A stretch of DNA of 64,000 bases, taken from contig OX337239.1 in the NCBI GenBank assembly GCA_946965045.2, positions 1,488,001 through 1,552,000 on the forward strand. The letters run 5' to 3'. The translations under genes and the position numbers were made by a program. Each line of letters begins with the position of its first letter. Within the stretch, counting starts at the first letter, position 1. Below are positions 34,601-43,514 of this stretch, in pieces. Source of the DNA: Epithemia pelagica (taxonomy: Eukaryota > Bacillariophyta > Bacillariophyceae > Surirellales > Surirellaceae). The notes under the pieces are model-generated. The model did not search any database, had not been told where the DNA came from, and saw only the letters and a program-made list of their open reading frames with translations.

Positions 34601-37600
34601 AGACCCACCAATGGTCAGCAGCAACCACGGAGGAAAAATATTTTGGCTTCCGTGCGGGAAATGTCACGAAGAAAACATTCACGAAAACATGCCAAGAACA
34701 GGAGCAAATACGATGAAGACGAAGCGAAGTACGAGGTAGCCGGGAGTGACGAAGAGGATTCAGACGAATCAATGTCGTCTTATTCTCGCAGGGACGAAGA
34801 GGGCTCCTATACTTCTGGTGATGACGATGATGAGGAAGGTAGTTTCTCCTCCGAGGCATACACCGACACTGAAGGGGAAACAACGGATCGAGCATTTTCC
34901 ACCGACGATAACTCGTTCTCAACCAACCAACCTAGTCGCACATTTTCGAGCGAAGCCGATTCCAGTCATTGGTCTCCTCGCTCGAGTATGGACGCAACCG
35001 AACGACGACTTCAACGACATTTTAAGTCAAAACATCAGCAGCAATCAGAATCCGACGCCTTTGATCGTGCCATTCGAACAGATATCAGTGCCAGCGAAAG
35101 CATGGAGGAGAAAAAGGACGACATTGGCCGAAACCAGGCGAATGCAAAAAGCTCGTCCAAGAAACATCGCGAGACCTCGCACGTTCCTGGGGATCCTAGT
35201 CAGGGTCGCTTTGCACATCGCCCAAAGTATATGAGTGAAGTTGGAATGCGTATGTGGACCTTTTTCGCTCTGTATTGCGACGTGAACAACCCTAACGATA
35301 CTTACGTCGACCAAATATCAGCCATTTTCGGGGAAATACCGTTCTCAAAAGTAGAACAACTTGTTCAAATGCATTTACCGTCCTACGCCATTGACTATCT
35401 TAAAATGGACGAAATATTTGGTGCAAGTGGTGAACTCCAAGCGTTTCGTGATGTCGCCAGTCCCAAATGTCGCGAGCTTATTCACAAGACGTGTTTTTTT
35501 GTGGGAACATATGAATTTTGGTCGGATCTTGATTCGAAAACTGGAGAAATCATCAAGAGCTCTGCAAGTGGATATGATCTACCTTTACTTGTGTATTGCA
35601 GGCCCGACGACCGCCACTCATTTGCAGTTCATGCTTTGGAGTGGGCCTTTACCACTCAAGAAGCCACAAACGCTGCGACTACACCAGGTCTGACGGAAGA
35701 GGAAATATGGCAAACTGGTGTCATGCCTGCAGAAACCGGTGTCACGTTCCGCTCTCGACGGAAACAGGTAGTCATGCATTTTACTCAGGATCTCGCTGAA
35801 TACGAAAATGAACAAACTTGTCGTAAGGCTTTGAACACGGACAATAAAGGAGTTGCTCGTCGTTTAGAGTACTACGACGCAACCGAGCATGATCGTCATG
35901 TCGATCGAAGGTATCGGATTGACATCAACGATGATAGATTCAAGCGTCTTGTGGTTGGCAGGGACAGGGAGTTTCTGCTCCAGAACTATCCCTTCGCTTT
36001 TGTCTACAACTTAACGGATTCTCTGGACAATGTCTTCTCAACTTTCGGTGGCCTTGAGTCAAGAGAAGAAGCGAAAAGTGTATGCCGACAAATTGGGGAA
36101 GCGCTTAGATGTATTCACAACTGTTATGTCGTCCATGGAAACGTTTCCATGAGGAATGTTGTCCAAGAATCTAATCCGGACGGAGAACATCGATGGGTTC
36201 TACGAGATTTCTCTTGCGGAAGTGCATCCGTGCTTGGTCAGCCTCAGCCTTTTCTTGGCCGCATCAGTTCGGAAGGTAAACCGTTATTTTCCACCGCGAC
36301 ATTACCTCCCGAGATGTTTGTACAGCTTTCGGAAATAGAACTACAAGCTTATGACCGATATTGGTTGTTCGTTGAAAAAGCATTTTCCGTATCGGTGGAT
36401 CGCTCGGCAATAGACCCAGTTGTCGACTCTGAGTCCGGAGACACCTTCGTTCCAAGATGCTACTACACTCCACCCGCGGGCTCGTCCATTGATCTGCCCC
36501 TTCTACCCTACGATCTGGTTGTCGCGTCTCCGGCCACTGATTACTGGGCTTTTGGCCTTCTCGTATTCGAGATATGCACGGGACGGCCTCTATTTGCGAC
36601 AGAACCACGAAGTGGACGCCTTTTGGAGTTCCATCGCCACGTGAAATGGAGCAACAAAACATCTGCTTCTCTGATATACAACAATGTGAAAGATCATATT
36701 TACCAAGACCTCTTTCTACAGTTGTTGTCGCCTTTATCAAGGCGAGCTGATTTGACATTAGAAAAAATTCTTGGACACCCATTCTTTGCGGAGGAAGAAG
36801 CACTTACAAGCAGCGCTGTTAAAAACATGATCGAAACTCGACGAAGAGACACAGTAGCACACAAGCGGCTTCTACAAAAGAAATTACACGAGAGCTCAGA
36901 AAGTGGGTGGTTGTCACAAAGAACAACAAGGTTAGACTGCTGGGATTTAACAATCCTAGCCAAGTTTCATGAGTCCTCAGCATCTGTTGTCGGCCAAATG
37001 GCAAGTGGAACCCAAGATACAATGGCTTTTCCATCGAGCTTCATTGTTCTACCGTACAAATTTAGCGTTAACTCGAAGTCCCAACTTGTTCCTGAAAACG
37101 TTGAAGATGCCACCACAACTGGAACGTGTTTCATCAACCTTTGCAAAATCTGTTTTCTCGCTTCAGAACTTGGGAGAACAATTGAAGGGATAAACGTGGA
37201 TACAGGAGCAGGCAATCTTCGAAAAGTTTCCATTTCAGATCTGATAGACCGCCTTGATTTGCCTAAGGATGACTTCTCTGAGGCACTGAAACAATGCACT
37301 GATATAGCCTCGCATCATGTTGAATCCTTCAGAGAGAATCCTCATTATGTGGTCCGAAAGATTTTACAAGGAGCGTTGGAGAAATTCTTTGATCTATTTA
37401 TCCAAGGAGATGCGTGGCTCTACATGGTGGATGAGTTCAATTACATTCCAATAGCAGAAGGAGTATGGACTCTTGATGGCACACACCGTGAAGAAGTCGT
37501 GAGGCGCAGCGTTCTTACAACAGTCCTAACTTGTATTTGTTCATGGCGATCGGCTGGTCACATTGCTGGTATAACTGGTCTTTTGAATCAAATTGCTTGT

Positions 37601-37945
37601 CCAGGAACTCCTCAGGAGTGGTCGGAAGCTTCGCGCGGACTAGATCCGACAACATACGATAATGATCATATCATCCTGCAGATATCGGCGCTACAGGACG
37701 CTTTGACTGAGATGACGCAAACTCGACATTCGTTGGGCAACAACGACTTGGCATACCTTCGCGATTATCTGAGTGTTATTGATCCAACGCGCCGGTTAGG
37801 AGGCCTCTGTCGGGCAATGGTATCATCCAACATTGGTTTGTGGACAACGAAACAACAGTGCCAGCAATTGGAATCCCGTTGCAAAAAGTTTTCTATGCAA
37901 GATGCCCTCCGAAGTTATGCGACATCATTGCCAGATGATCAATGA
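31631..37945 (+). CDS. Giant ankyrin-repeat / pseudokinase protein
   Basis: 2104 residues in one uninterrupted exon; ATG at 31631 (MTTLGSPRTPSS). Residues ~1-45 are Ser/Gln-rich. Ankyrin-like repeats fall in ~130-700 (DSKGRVLLHLAT, DSYGRTPLHWLL, YGCLPLHYAVANGAS, DRYGRTAAHWYL, DSKGRLPLHVAVAIG, NGVYPIHFATQNNAS), interrupted by Ser-rich loops. An acidic/Ser low-complexity region covers ~1026-1085. A kinase fold follows at ~1370-1720: QIGEALRCIHNCYVVHGNVSMRNVV is the catalytic-loop helix, DYWAFGLLVFEICTGRPLF is the F-helix and HPFF closes the domain. Catalytic residues are altered: VAIK lysine is His (VVMHF), HRD is HGN and DFG is DFS, so a pseudokinase is inferred. The last ~380 residues are helical and unrecognised. 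It is probably a cytosolic scaffold; partners are unknown. Confidence 0.88.
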   Translation: MTTLGSPRTPSSSSTGALSPKPRGHSQQQQQQKSAQPSKRLSSSAQSSSTILRGTLFKMVDSVIRGDRRVKWTHIMEYLEANTYTDHDHQVPLPLESPLPAFCHASKELARELTPCLKSGDSVLRRTVLGGGPQRIVAALCHLAPKALAVPDSKGRVLLHLATRVPVTAGSEAVLQVLLQAHPAALLTRDSYGRTPLHWLLWYHCSERQVDVVSMFCRTLSKQKLYSLPSNLPDTVIQDCNFALPAVPRPQQDHSSSSSSSSKIPPTAAILPDAVYGCLPLHYAVANGASLDVIRTLLLAYPLSKNVTDRYGRTAAHWYLGAGQVVFGNHHTASLLHISGEQPNPHATPWHQTPVHADKLQALLSSRVARTLDGMGRNLLHWACFTLANSIYHSSANDRTQTTIRAARVSGKDTVDCQIQPYMEAIQMAIPILQLLMDAHTNQILGTDEDGQTPFLVLLDTLYNLQSQDVVPLPYPNPYFGGFKDPNMRSSRIGFEFSPVLLRMLMEHPDSGRALMDQSNKRSDSNRQQQQRQPQTMFPASIEDSKGRLPLHVAVAIGCGIQTLSTLVQAHPTGLVHTTDTYQSPLHMALCNPLVTPYWTASTLTVLLQTYHTGSSPLGGDGHGSVVVDGRMALKMEDMNGVYPIHFATQNNASVRVLESLLQAYPAIALQVRHDSQDLAVFHVMPNHMTTKEEEDDDRKDDRDAELSIKSYDAQFRDMMHDLLRGQESSQTTTHSPSSISARQKKHIFNEVLPVLKQKLQLFIPILLQDAESSSNASLLQRPDSRHHMHLLHVAVLFQGATYSQLAQLLKLFPDSAKHICNCLQDPPPPQDQLPDEGSTCEKEPATPPEWTVLDLHEAVQPHWLGESMDEWHHIRQLLFAHFPFVPSHRRRQELLTQCVHIVVQEVAYKPKLTEDEYRDDKDPTLQSSFHWYALQEAAEEEMNAPDVEISHSLSAIENSVRLSLNIRQPPLPIGPSNRLRGSRTKGSSSRPTNGQQQPRRKNILASVREMSRRKHSRKHAKNRSKYDEDEAKYEVAGSDEEDSDESMSSYSRRDEEGSYTSGDDDDEEGSFSSEAYTDTEGETTDRAFSTDDNSFSTNQPSRTFSSEADSSHWSPRSSMDATERRLQRHFKSKHQQQSESDAFDRAIRTDISASESMEEKKDDIGRNQANAKSSSKKHRETSHVPGDPSQGRFAHRPKYMSEVGMRMWTFFALYCDVNNPNDTYVDQISAIFGEIPFSKVEQLVQMHLPSYAIDYLKMDEIFGASGELQAFRDVASPKCRELIHKTCFFVGTYEFWSDLDSKTGEIIKSSASGYDLPLLVYCRPDDRHSFAVHALEWAFTTQEATNAATTPGLTEEEIWQTGVMPAETGVTFRSRRKQVVMHFTQDLAEYENEQTCRKALNTDNKGVARRLEYYDATEHDRHVDRRYRIDINDDRFKRLVVGRDREFLLQNYPFAFVYNLTDSLDNVFSTFGGLESREEAKSVCRQIGEALRCIHNCYVVHGNVSMRNVVQESNPDGEHRWVLRDFSCGSASVLGQPQPFLGRISSEGKPLFSTATLPPEMFVQLSEIELQAYDRYWLFVEKAFSVSVDRSAIDPVVDSESGDTFVPRCYYTPPAGSSIDLPLLPYDLVVASPATDYWAFGLLVFEICTGRPLFATEPRSGRLLEFHRHVKWSNKTSASLIYNNVKDHIYQDLFLQLLSPLSRRADLTLEKILGHPFFAEEEALTSSAVKNMIETRRRDTVAHKRLLQKKLHESSESGWLSQRTTRLDCWDLTILAKFHESSASVVGQMASGTQDTMAFPSSFIVLPYKFSVNSKSQLVPENVEDATTTGTCFINLCKICFLASELGRTIEGINVDTGAGNLRKVSISDLIDRLDLPKDDFSEALKQCTDIASHHVESFRENPHYVVRKILQGALEKFFDLFIQGDAWLYMVDEFNYIPIAEGVWTLDGTHREEVVRRSVLTTVLTCICSWRSAGHIAGITGLLNQIACPGTPQEWSEASRGLDPTTYDNDHIILQISALQDALTEMTQTRHSLGNNDLAYLRDYLSVIDPTRRLGGLCRAMVSSNIGLWTTKQQCQQLESRCKKFSMQDALRSYATSLPDDQ

Positions 37946-38826
37946 AAAACGATGACAGTGTCATAGATATCGAGGTTTATTTTGACTTGGAGTTTTGGAA
38001 ACGATTCTATATCTTGTGAAAGGACAATGATCACTCGTTTTTAGTTGACCGCGATAGCGCTTCCTAGCGAACACAGCTATGTAGTCCCGCCGTATGAATC
38101 AGGACTACTCGCGATGATACAAAAGGGAGGACAATATGATCGCCGTGAGTCGACAGCCCGAGGGAAAAGATCGGATCGTTTGTCGTGTGCTGTTCTGCTT
38201 CTTGCCTTTGAACTACCTAGTTTTTGTCAACTATTCCAATCTATCCGAATACAGAATGGAAGTACCGGGTTCGAACAATTCGTGGGCCCATCATCTCTGG
38301 AACAGAATGACTGTATCAATGGAAATCACTATTTGTACTCTGTTGGCAGCTTTGACAGTTGACAGTATCTACAACAAAATTACCGCTGACCTCCAATTCG
38401 TTTCGCAGACTGCCTAGGTAGTCATTGTATGTGCGCCTCAGGCTTGTGCTGGCTCTAGAGAGAAGCTGATCACTTTAGCTACGAAGCCCGATGAACCTCA
38501 TTTTATGAAAACGCTGCGCTGTGTTCTTGCATTGATTGAGCAATCGCTTACATTGAAAGAGATAAAGGGGAGACGGTATTCTTCGCCTCTACCCCAGGTT
38601 GTAGAGTTGGAGGAGACATCTTGTCTATTACACCTATAGCGTTTAAACACGTTAATGTTAGGAAAAAAGTGAGAACTTTATCAATATGCAGGCTCTGGGA
38701 AGTGTTTCTGTGACGCACTCGTCTGTCCTCTGCCAGTGTGTTCCTTGGGACTTGATGGACGCATCAGCGCCTCTCGCGCCTCTCGACAGCCTTCACACAA
38801 CGAGGAAGAACACATCAGTCGTCACC
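37946..38826. other. Intergenic, no gene seen
   Basis: About 880 bp between the pseudokinase gene and the bS21 gene. An in-frame ATG at 38686 precedes the bS21 signal peptide but would add a non-hydrophobic leader and is not preferred. Confidence 0.5.
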
Positions 38827-39282
38827 ATGATGAAAATTGGACTACTCCTAGCGGCTCTCATGCTGTCCCTCTCTGCCGTGTGCAATGGATTCAGTCCAGT
38901 GCGGCCTAACTTTCTAACCCACGGTATGTCGTGCCGCAGTCGTTGACGTGGTTTTTCGTTTTCCGATGAATTCGCAGCCTTACATTATACGTCACTTTCC
39001 TTTACGTGTTGGGACCCATTCTGGCTCATAGAAAAATGTTCTCCGACTGAGTTGTATGGAGCCGTCAAGGTTAAGATTGAAATCGGGGAAGGCGAACCGA
39101 TTGAAAGTGCTCTTCGACGATTCAAGCGCGAAGTGAGCAAGTCGGGACATTTGATGGAACTTCGACACCGGCGGTACTTTGAGAACTCACAGGAACGCAA
39201 GAAGCGTAAGGTGAAGGAAGCTCGATTGAGGAAGAAATTTGAACGCATGCAGAGGCGCCGCACCCGACAGCAACAAGTGTAA
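38827..39282 (+). CDS. rpsU: Ribosomal protein bS21, plastid-type (two exons)
   Basis: Exon 1 is 38827-38923 and exon 2 is 39032-39282, with a 108-bp GT-AG intron (GTATGT...ATAG, phase 1); the product is 115 residues. Exon 1 encodes a signal peptide, MMKIGLLLAALMLSLSAVCNG, then FSPVRPN, with Phe at the expected cut (diatom plastid presequence). Exon 2 encodes bS21: VKVKIEIGEGEPIESALRRF, KREVSKSGHLMELRHRRYFE and a basic tail KRKVKEARLRKKFERMQRRR, all typical of the small-subunit protein S21 that binds near the anti-Shine-Dalgarno end of 16S rRNA. A mitochondrial destination is less likely given the hydrophobic leader. Confidence 0.9.
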
Positions 39283-39870
39283 GGTAGTTCTTTTGTGGAA
39301 CGAAGAGTGAAATTGTCCATGCAAATACAGTCGAAACAATGTTTTAACATAAACCATGTCGAGAATTTTAACTATTTTGATGCAACGATGTCGAGAATTT
39401 GAACGTCATCGATGGGGAAATTATTTATCAGGGCAAGCGTTTGCTTGATCTTTCAATACTTCTCATGGTGGTGAGCCTTGTTTCTAAAGATAAATCTCTT
39501 CTCTGTCAACGACATAGTGTCGTCCATGAAATTGTTGCATGCCGCTTCTTAGATCCATTGAAGTCGAAACCGATGTGCAGTCGTCCAAGAGTATTCGATT
39601 TTGCCTTATTGAATGAAGCGCCAAGGTCGTCCAGAGTGTCATCGTTCATCGTCCCTTTTCTCTTTTCGTGACGTAGTACCGGGGACTGGACTGGTGCGTA
39701 AGGTTACAGCGCGAGACGTCAACAAAAGCGAAGAGCTGATCCGGTATCCGGTAGTCAGTATTTTCCCCGACTCACGACTCACTCTCTCGTAAGAAGGTTA
39801 TCGTCAAAAGATACCAAACAAGATTGAGGACCGGAAACATTTCGCATTCAAAGTGTTCTCCACTGTTATC
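39283..39870. other. Intergenic, no gene seen
   Basis: A short near-direct repeat (gatgtcgagaattt near 39356 and 39388) is the only structure noticed. The 3' part is the promoter side of the cupin gene. Confidence 0.5.
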
Positions 39871-40473
39871 ATGAGCGCTAGTTCTTCTGTTGGAAAGGTG
39901 GCGTCAGCCTTTATCACTCGAAAGGGTGCAGGCAAGATCTTTGCTCCCAGTGGCGCTGGAGCCGCAGCCGCCAAGGCCTTGGCGGCTGCGGCCAAACAAA
40001 AAACCGAAGAACTACCTCCTACTGTCTTTAGCATGGGCCCCGATCGTACCGTCCATTTCTTGTTGGATCCAGAAGATACGAATAATGCGCTTTCGCTAAT
40101 GGAAGAAAGCATGCAACCCGGTGATTCGACGCCCATGCATTCGCACGTCACAGAAGACGAGTTCTTCTACTTTGTCAAGGGCCAATTCAAGGTCATTGTT
40201 GGTCCGGATGTGTTGGATGTGGGACCTGGTGATTCTGCCTTTGTTCCTCGCGGGACGGTTCATGGATGGATCAATATGAGTGATGCACCTGGTAAAATGC
40301 TTATTGGATTTACTCCCTCGGCCAAAGGACATTTGCTCTTGCCCCTCGTGCAAACGCCGAAATTCAAAGAATTGACGCCCGAACAAATGCGCGACGATTA
40401 TGATTTTGTGATTCATGGTCCTCCATTGACAAAGGATAGTCCTTTATTGGTATCGGGGTACCGGGGGGGATGA
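39871..40473 (+). CDS. Single-domain cupin protein
   Basis: The ATG at 39871 gives 200 residues; an in-frame GTG 18 bases earlier is not needed. After an Ala/Lys-rich N-terminus (~1-45, possibly a mitochondrial-type leader), residues ~70-150 form a cupin barrel. Motif 1 is TPMHSHVTEDEFFYFVKG (His, His, Glu ligands) and motif 2 is GDSAFVPRGTVHGW (His ligand), so a metal site looks complete. The C-terminus (KELTPEQMRDDYDF) is helical. Cupins of this class cover many reactions (isomerases, dioxygenases, storage or binding proteins), and the substrate cannot be read from the sequence. One exon. Confidence 0.85.
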   Translation: MSASSSVGKVASAFITRKGAGKIFAPSGAGAAAAKALAAAAKQKTEELPPTVFSMGPDRTVHFLLDPEDTNNALSLMEESMQPGDSTPMHSHVTEDEFFYFVKGQFKVIVGPDVLDVGPGDSAFVPRGTVHGWINMSDAPGKMLIGFTPSAKGHLLLPLVQTPKFKELTPEQMRDDYDFVIHGPPLTKDSPLLVSGYRGG

Positions 40474-40827
40474 GATGGACCACCCATGAGGACATGAAAC
40501 CGACATCATTTCTTGGCAGCAGAGAACCGATCAACTGTGAGGTCAATCGAACAAGACAGCTGTTGATTTTCATGTATTATGGATACTATATACTTGACTT
40601 GACAGAGGTGGTCTTCACATATGCAACCGAATTTCTGTTTCTTCCACCCTACCGCTAAACATGCTCATGCTGGACCAGATGAACCTTAGAGAAAATCAAA
40701 GTGCTCCTAGTAAAGTCACATTGGTCACAACACATCAACTTGGTGTAGCCCCAGAATAATAACAACAACTAGTATTCGTTCACTTTCCGTTGCGACCCCC
40801 GCCAAAGATCAACCACGACAAACACCA
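40474..40827. other. Intergenic between convergent genes
   Basis: 354 bp that hold the 3' ends of the cupin gene (plus) and the DUF6824-like gene (minus). No further gene was seen. Confidence 0.6.
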
Positions 40828-42207
40828 TCAAGTTCGAATTCTCTTTAGTGGCCTACTGCCAGTTGCGTCAAGGTCTGAGGCTTGCTGTTGATGATGATGT
40901 TTCAAATCGTAGGATATACCATCCACAGTTTCTGTGGAAGGTTCCAACGAATGGTGGCGATGATGATGATCCTCGTGTCCTACACCAACCTCCCCGATGG
41001 CAGTGTCGTCTACTCGATCAGCAATAGTGTCCCCAGTAACCCCAGTTTCTGTTCCGTCAACCCCAGAAAGTTTTTCTTCATGCGTCGACAAACGCTCATG
41101 GGTTGAGTGAGACAAATTCTGTTCATCAGTCTCGTCTTGATCATCATCATGATGGTGATGATCATTTTGTCGACTGGCATCTTGGTTCGTATTGGATTGG
41201 CTATCCTGGATGGTTACGTTCTCACAATCTGATTTGCTATCTTCCTGACAGGGTTTCAGGTTAATACCCTTGGGCAACAAGAGCAGGTGAACAGGTCCTT
41301 CGGAATGTAGTATATCCTTGACCTGTTCTACCGAAACAGCGTTCCAGTCATTCCCCCTGGGGTTTGGACGATGAACCCACGTCTGTTCCCGTGGGAGATC
41401 CGTCGTAGATGTAAATAAGCCAAGCCCATTGAGCAGCCAATGAGGATTGCGACTTTGAAAGGCCATTTTGCAGGGATCCCCCGTAATTTCTTGGGCAATC
41501 TGGAAGGGACCATTCGTAAACGGCACATAGACATTGGGTGCAATGCACTGCAAAAAGCGTCGGCCCCGTACGTGGGTCAAAAAGTGGTAAATGTGCTGTG
41601 CATGGACGGATTGGTAATGTGTTGGCAAGCTGGCAAAGAGGACTGCGTTGGCAAGCAAGAGACGTTGGTATTCCAAATTGGCCTCTCGCGTCCGCGAATG
41701 TTCCAGCCCCGTCGAGATGATAATGTCCGCATCGGTGCATTCCACACCTGGAATCCCTGGATTCATGGGTCCCCCAGACGGCCATCCAGAACCTGCATGT
41801 GAGTTCCAGCTTCCATACGAGCCGTATTGTTGTGGTTGTTGCTGGGGTTGTCCGTAGGGTTGATGCGATTGTGGTTGCTGAGAAGGCGGTGGATGCGACA
41901 TTGGATGATAGCCGGAGCCATGAGAGTGGGCACCCATGTAGGAAGACTGTCCCCCATCCATTACATCACCTGGCCCCACCAGATGATCTTGTGGTTCCTG
42001 TAGCATTCACATTAATAATGAGAACCAGAGAGTGAGGGAATCGTTGTTTATGTTTGCATCGTTTACCTGACAATGGGCGGACGACAACTGAACTGAACTG
42101 TGAACTGTTGAATCTACATTCTACAGGAACGGACATACCTGAGGTGGCAAACTTCCTGGATCATCGTCTTGCTTGATGACCGGAACGTCGTGGCCTCCTG
42201 CTTCCAT
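40828..42207 (-). CDS. DUF6824-like protein with Gln- and His-rich flanks (two exons)
   Basis: Exon 1 is 42207-42139 and exon 2 is 41997-40828; the 141-bp interval (GTATGT...ACAG) is phase 0 and may itself be two introns. The product is 412 residues, starting MEAGGHDVPV. Residues ~45-110 are rich in Gln, Pro, His, Ser and Gly. The core (~118-200) reads CTDADIIISTGLEHSRTREAN, EYQRLLLANA and HIYHFLTHVRGRRFLQ; this resembles the DUF6824 layout common in diatoms (D-V-L-x-G-x-G ... N-x-x-F-R ... V-x-x-x-G-G-R-F-L), though the Gly-rich part has drifted. The tail is rich in His, Asp and Gln with DHHHHDDDQDE-like runs, then ends LKRIRT. It could be a DNA- or protein-binding factor, but this is unproven. 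The start is uncertain because the frame upstream of 42207 lacks ATG and closes at TAG. Confidence 0.7.
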
Positions 42208-42464
42208 CTTGTCGTCACCACACTCGCAATTAGATTTGTTGTGGATTTTCAAATCGAGAGGGTTGTTATTGTTAGGTTGCTCTGGCGGCGACAAGCTACT
42301 TCCTGCACCTCTTTGAGCAGTTTGCTTCCAAAAGCAGTACAACTATCATGTACAGAGACGCGTTGGTGCGTTGGGGGAAGGGTCTCTGCGGGTTTTGAAT
42401 AAGTCGGCCTTTGCGAACAGTTCGGCTCAGGGTTTTGTGTCCTGACTATTTCAGTACATTTTCT

Positions 42465-42878
42465 CTATAGTGATGCGTCCGTTGGATTCCTCAGTTGAGT
42501 AGGTTGTATAGGGCTTTGTGTAGTATCCTGGCATGCGTTCCTACGCCGGCCGTTGATGCGTTCGCGCGAGCCCGCCTTGTCATTACAGCAAAGTTCACAG
42601 TGAAGCACAGTGATTTCAATAGTAGGGGTCGAGTAGCACGCGTCGGCCCCCCAGCGACTGAACCCGACTGGTCTACGTCTCAAGTCTACAAGGCACGGTC
42701 TCACATTTTTCTCTTCTCTTTTCAACAAATGCGAACATGGACGCTGCCGTGTTCTCTTACCTAGGCTGTTCCTTATATGCTGCCAATTGAGCGAAAAGAA
42801 AAATGCTTGCCCCTGAATCGGTAACTGAATTATGAATACAGTAGCGACAAGGCAGACAAGTTCCATCCTAAACTTCAT
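42465..42878 (-). CDS. Candidate presequence-bearing small protein
   Basis: ATG at 42878, 137 residues. Residues 1-26 (MKFRMELVCLVATVFIIQLP...GQA) are a good signal peptide, followed by FFFSLNW, which gives an aromatic residue at the plastid-type cut. The rest is basic and Cys-containing (VLHCELCCNDK) and not recognised. A GTAAGA at codon ~40 and a TAG acceptor 75 bases on could define an in-frame intron; with or without it the frame stays open. It may instead be the first exon of a longer gene. The leader is the main evidence. Confidence 0.4.
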   Translation of the reverse strand: MKFRMELVCLVATVFIIQLPIQGQAFFFSLNWQHIRNSLGKRTRQRPCSHLLKREEKNVRPCLVDLRRRPVGFSRWGADACYSTPTIEITVLHCELCCNDKAGSRERINGRRRNACQDTTQSPIQPTQLRNPTDASL

Positions 42879-43514
42879 AATACGTGAAGAGCGACAAGGC
42901 TTATGTGGTCCGCCTCAGAATGACATTGCTCTCCATTCCGAACGGGTATTGATTCATTCCTCCCGAGGAGTGAGAATGACGGTTCGTTGTCACTCGATTC
43001 GCTGGAAGATTGGCGAATGATGGAATGAGACGATAAATCTTTGATACAACACATGGCTTATGCCAATGAACGAAAAAAGGGAAATTGGTTGATGATAGAT
43101 TTGTCATCATAGTTTCTTACCTTAAAGTGGTGGTACCGAGAATGGATTCTTCGTGTTTGTTTCGGTTAATCCTACTACTCCTAGGAGTACTTTTGGTTGC
43201 CCCTACTCCTGTTTCGAAAGCAAGGCTAAAGGCTACCTTGTCGAGAAGGGTCAAACTACCGGTACGAGTATGACACGTCATGGTCATAGAGCCTACAACT
43301 CAGCGTCGAGTCCAGTACGTCAGTAATAAGATTCCATTTAGCCCTGATGTGATTCGCCGGGGGTAGTTCTGAAAAGGGCAGTAGAAAGTAGGATGTCTTC
43401 GAAGATCCACCATGTCCCAACAAGGATACGAGAAATAGGGTTTGTGCATGTTTCAATACATTCGACGACTAATCCATTGGCCCACAACTAGAAGATAACA
43501 AGAACATTTTTATC
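42879..43514. other. Intergenic upstream of the SulP transporter gene
   Basis: Apart from the small leader-like frame at 43142-43273, no gene is visible. The stretch should hold promoters for the minus-strand candidate gene and the plus-strand transporter gene. Confidence 0.5.
43142..43273 (+). CDS. Candidate short secreted basic peptide or leader exon
   Basis: ATG to TGA, 43 residues: MDSSCLFRLILLLLGVLLVA is a strong hydrophobic leader, then TPVSKARLKATLSRRVKLPV, a basic tail with no acidic residue. A GTACGA just before the stop could be a splice donor, making this the first exon of an undetected gene. It could also be chance. No homology is recognised. Confidence 0.25.
   Translation: MDSSCLFRLILLLLGVLLVAPTPVSKARLKATLSRRVKLPVRV

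Noticed and set aside
38686-38826. Upstream ATG extending the bS21 exon 1
   Set aside because: It would bury the signal peptide 47 residues inside the protein; the ATG at 38827 gives a normal leader.
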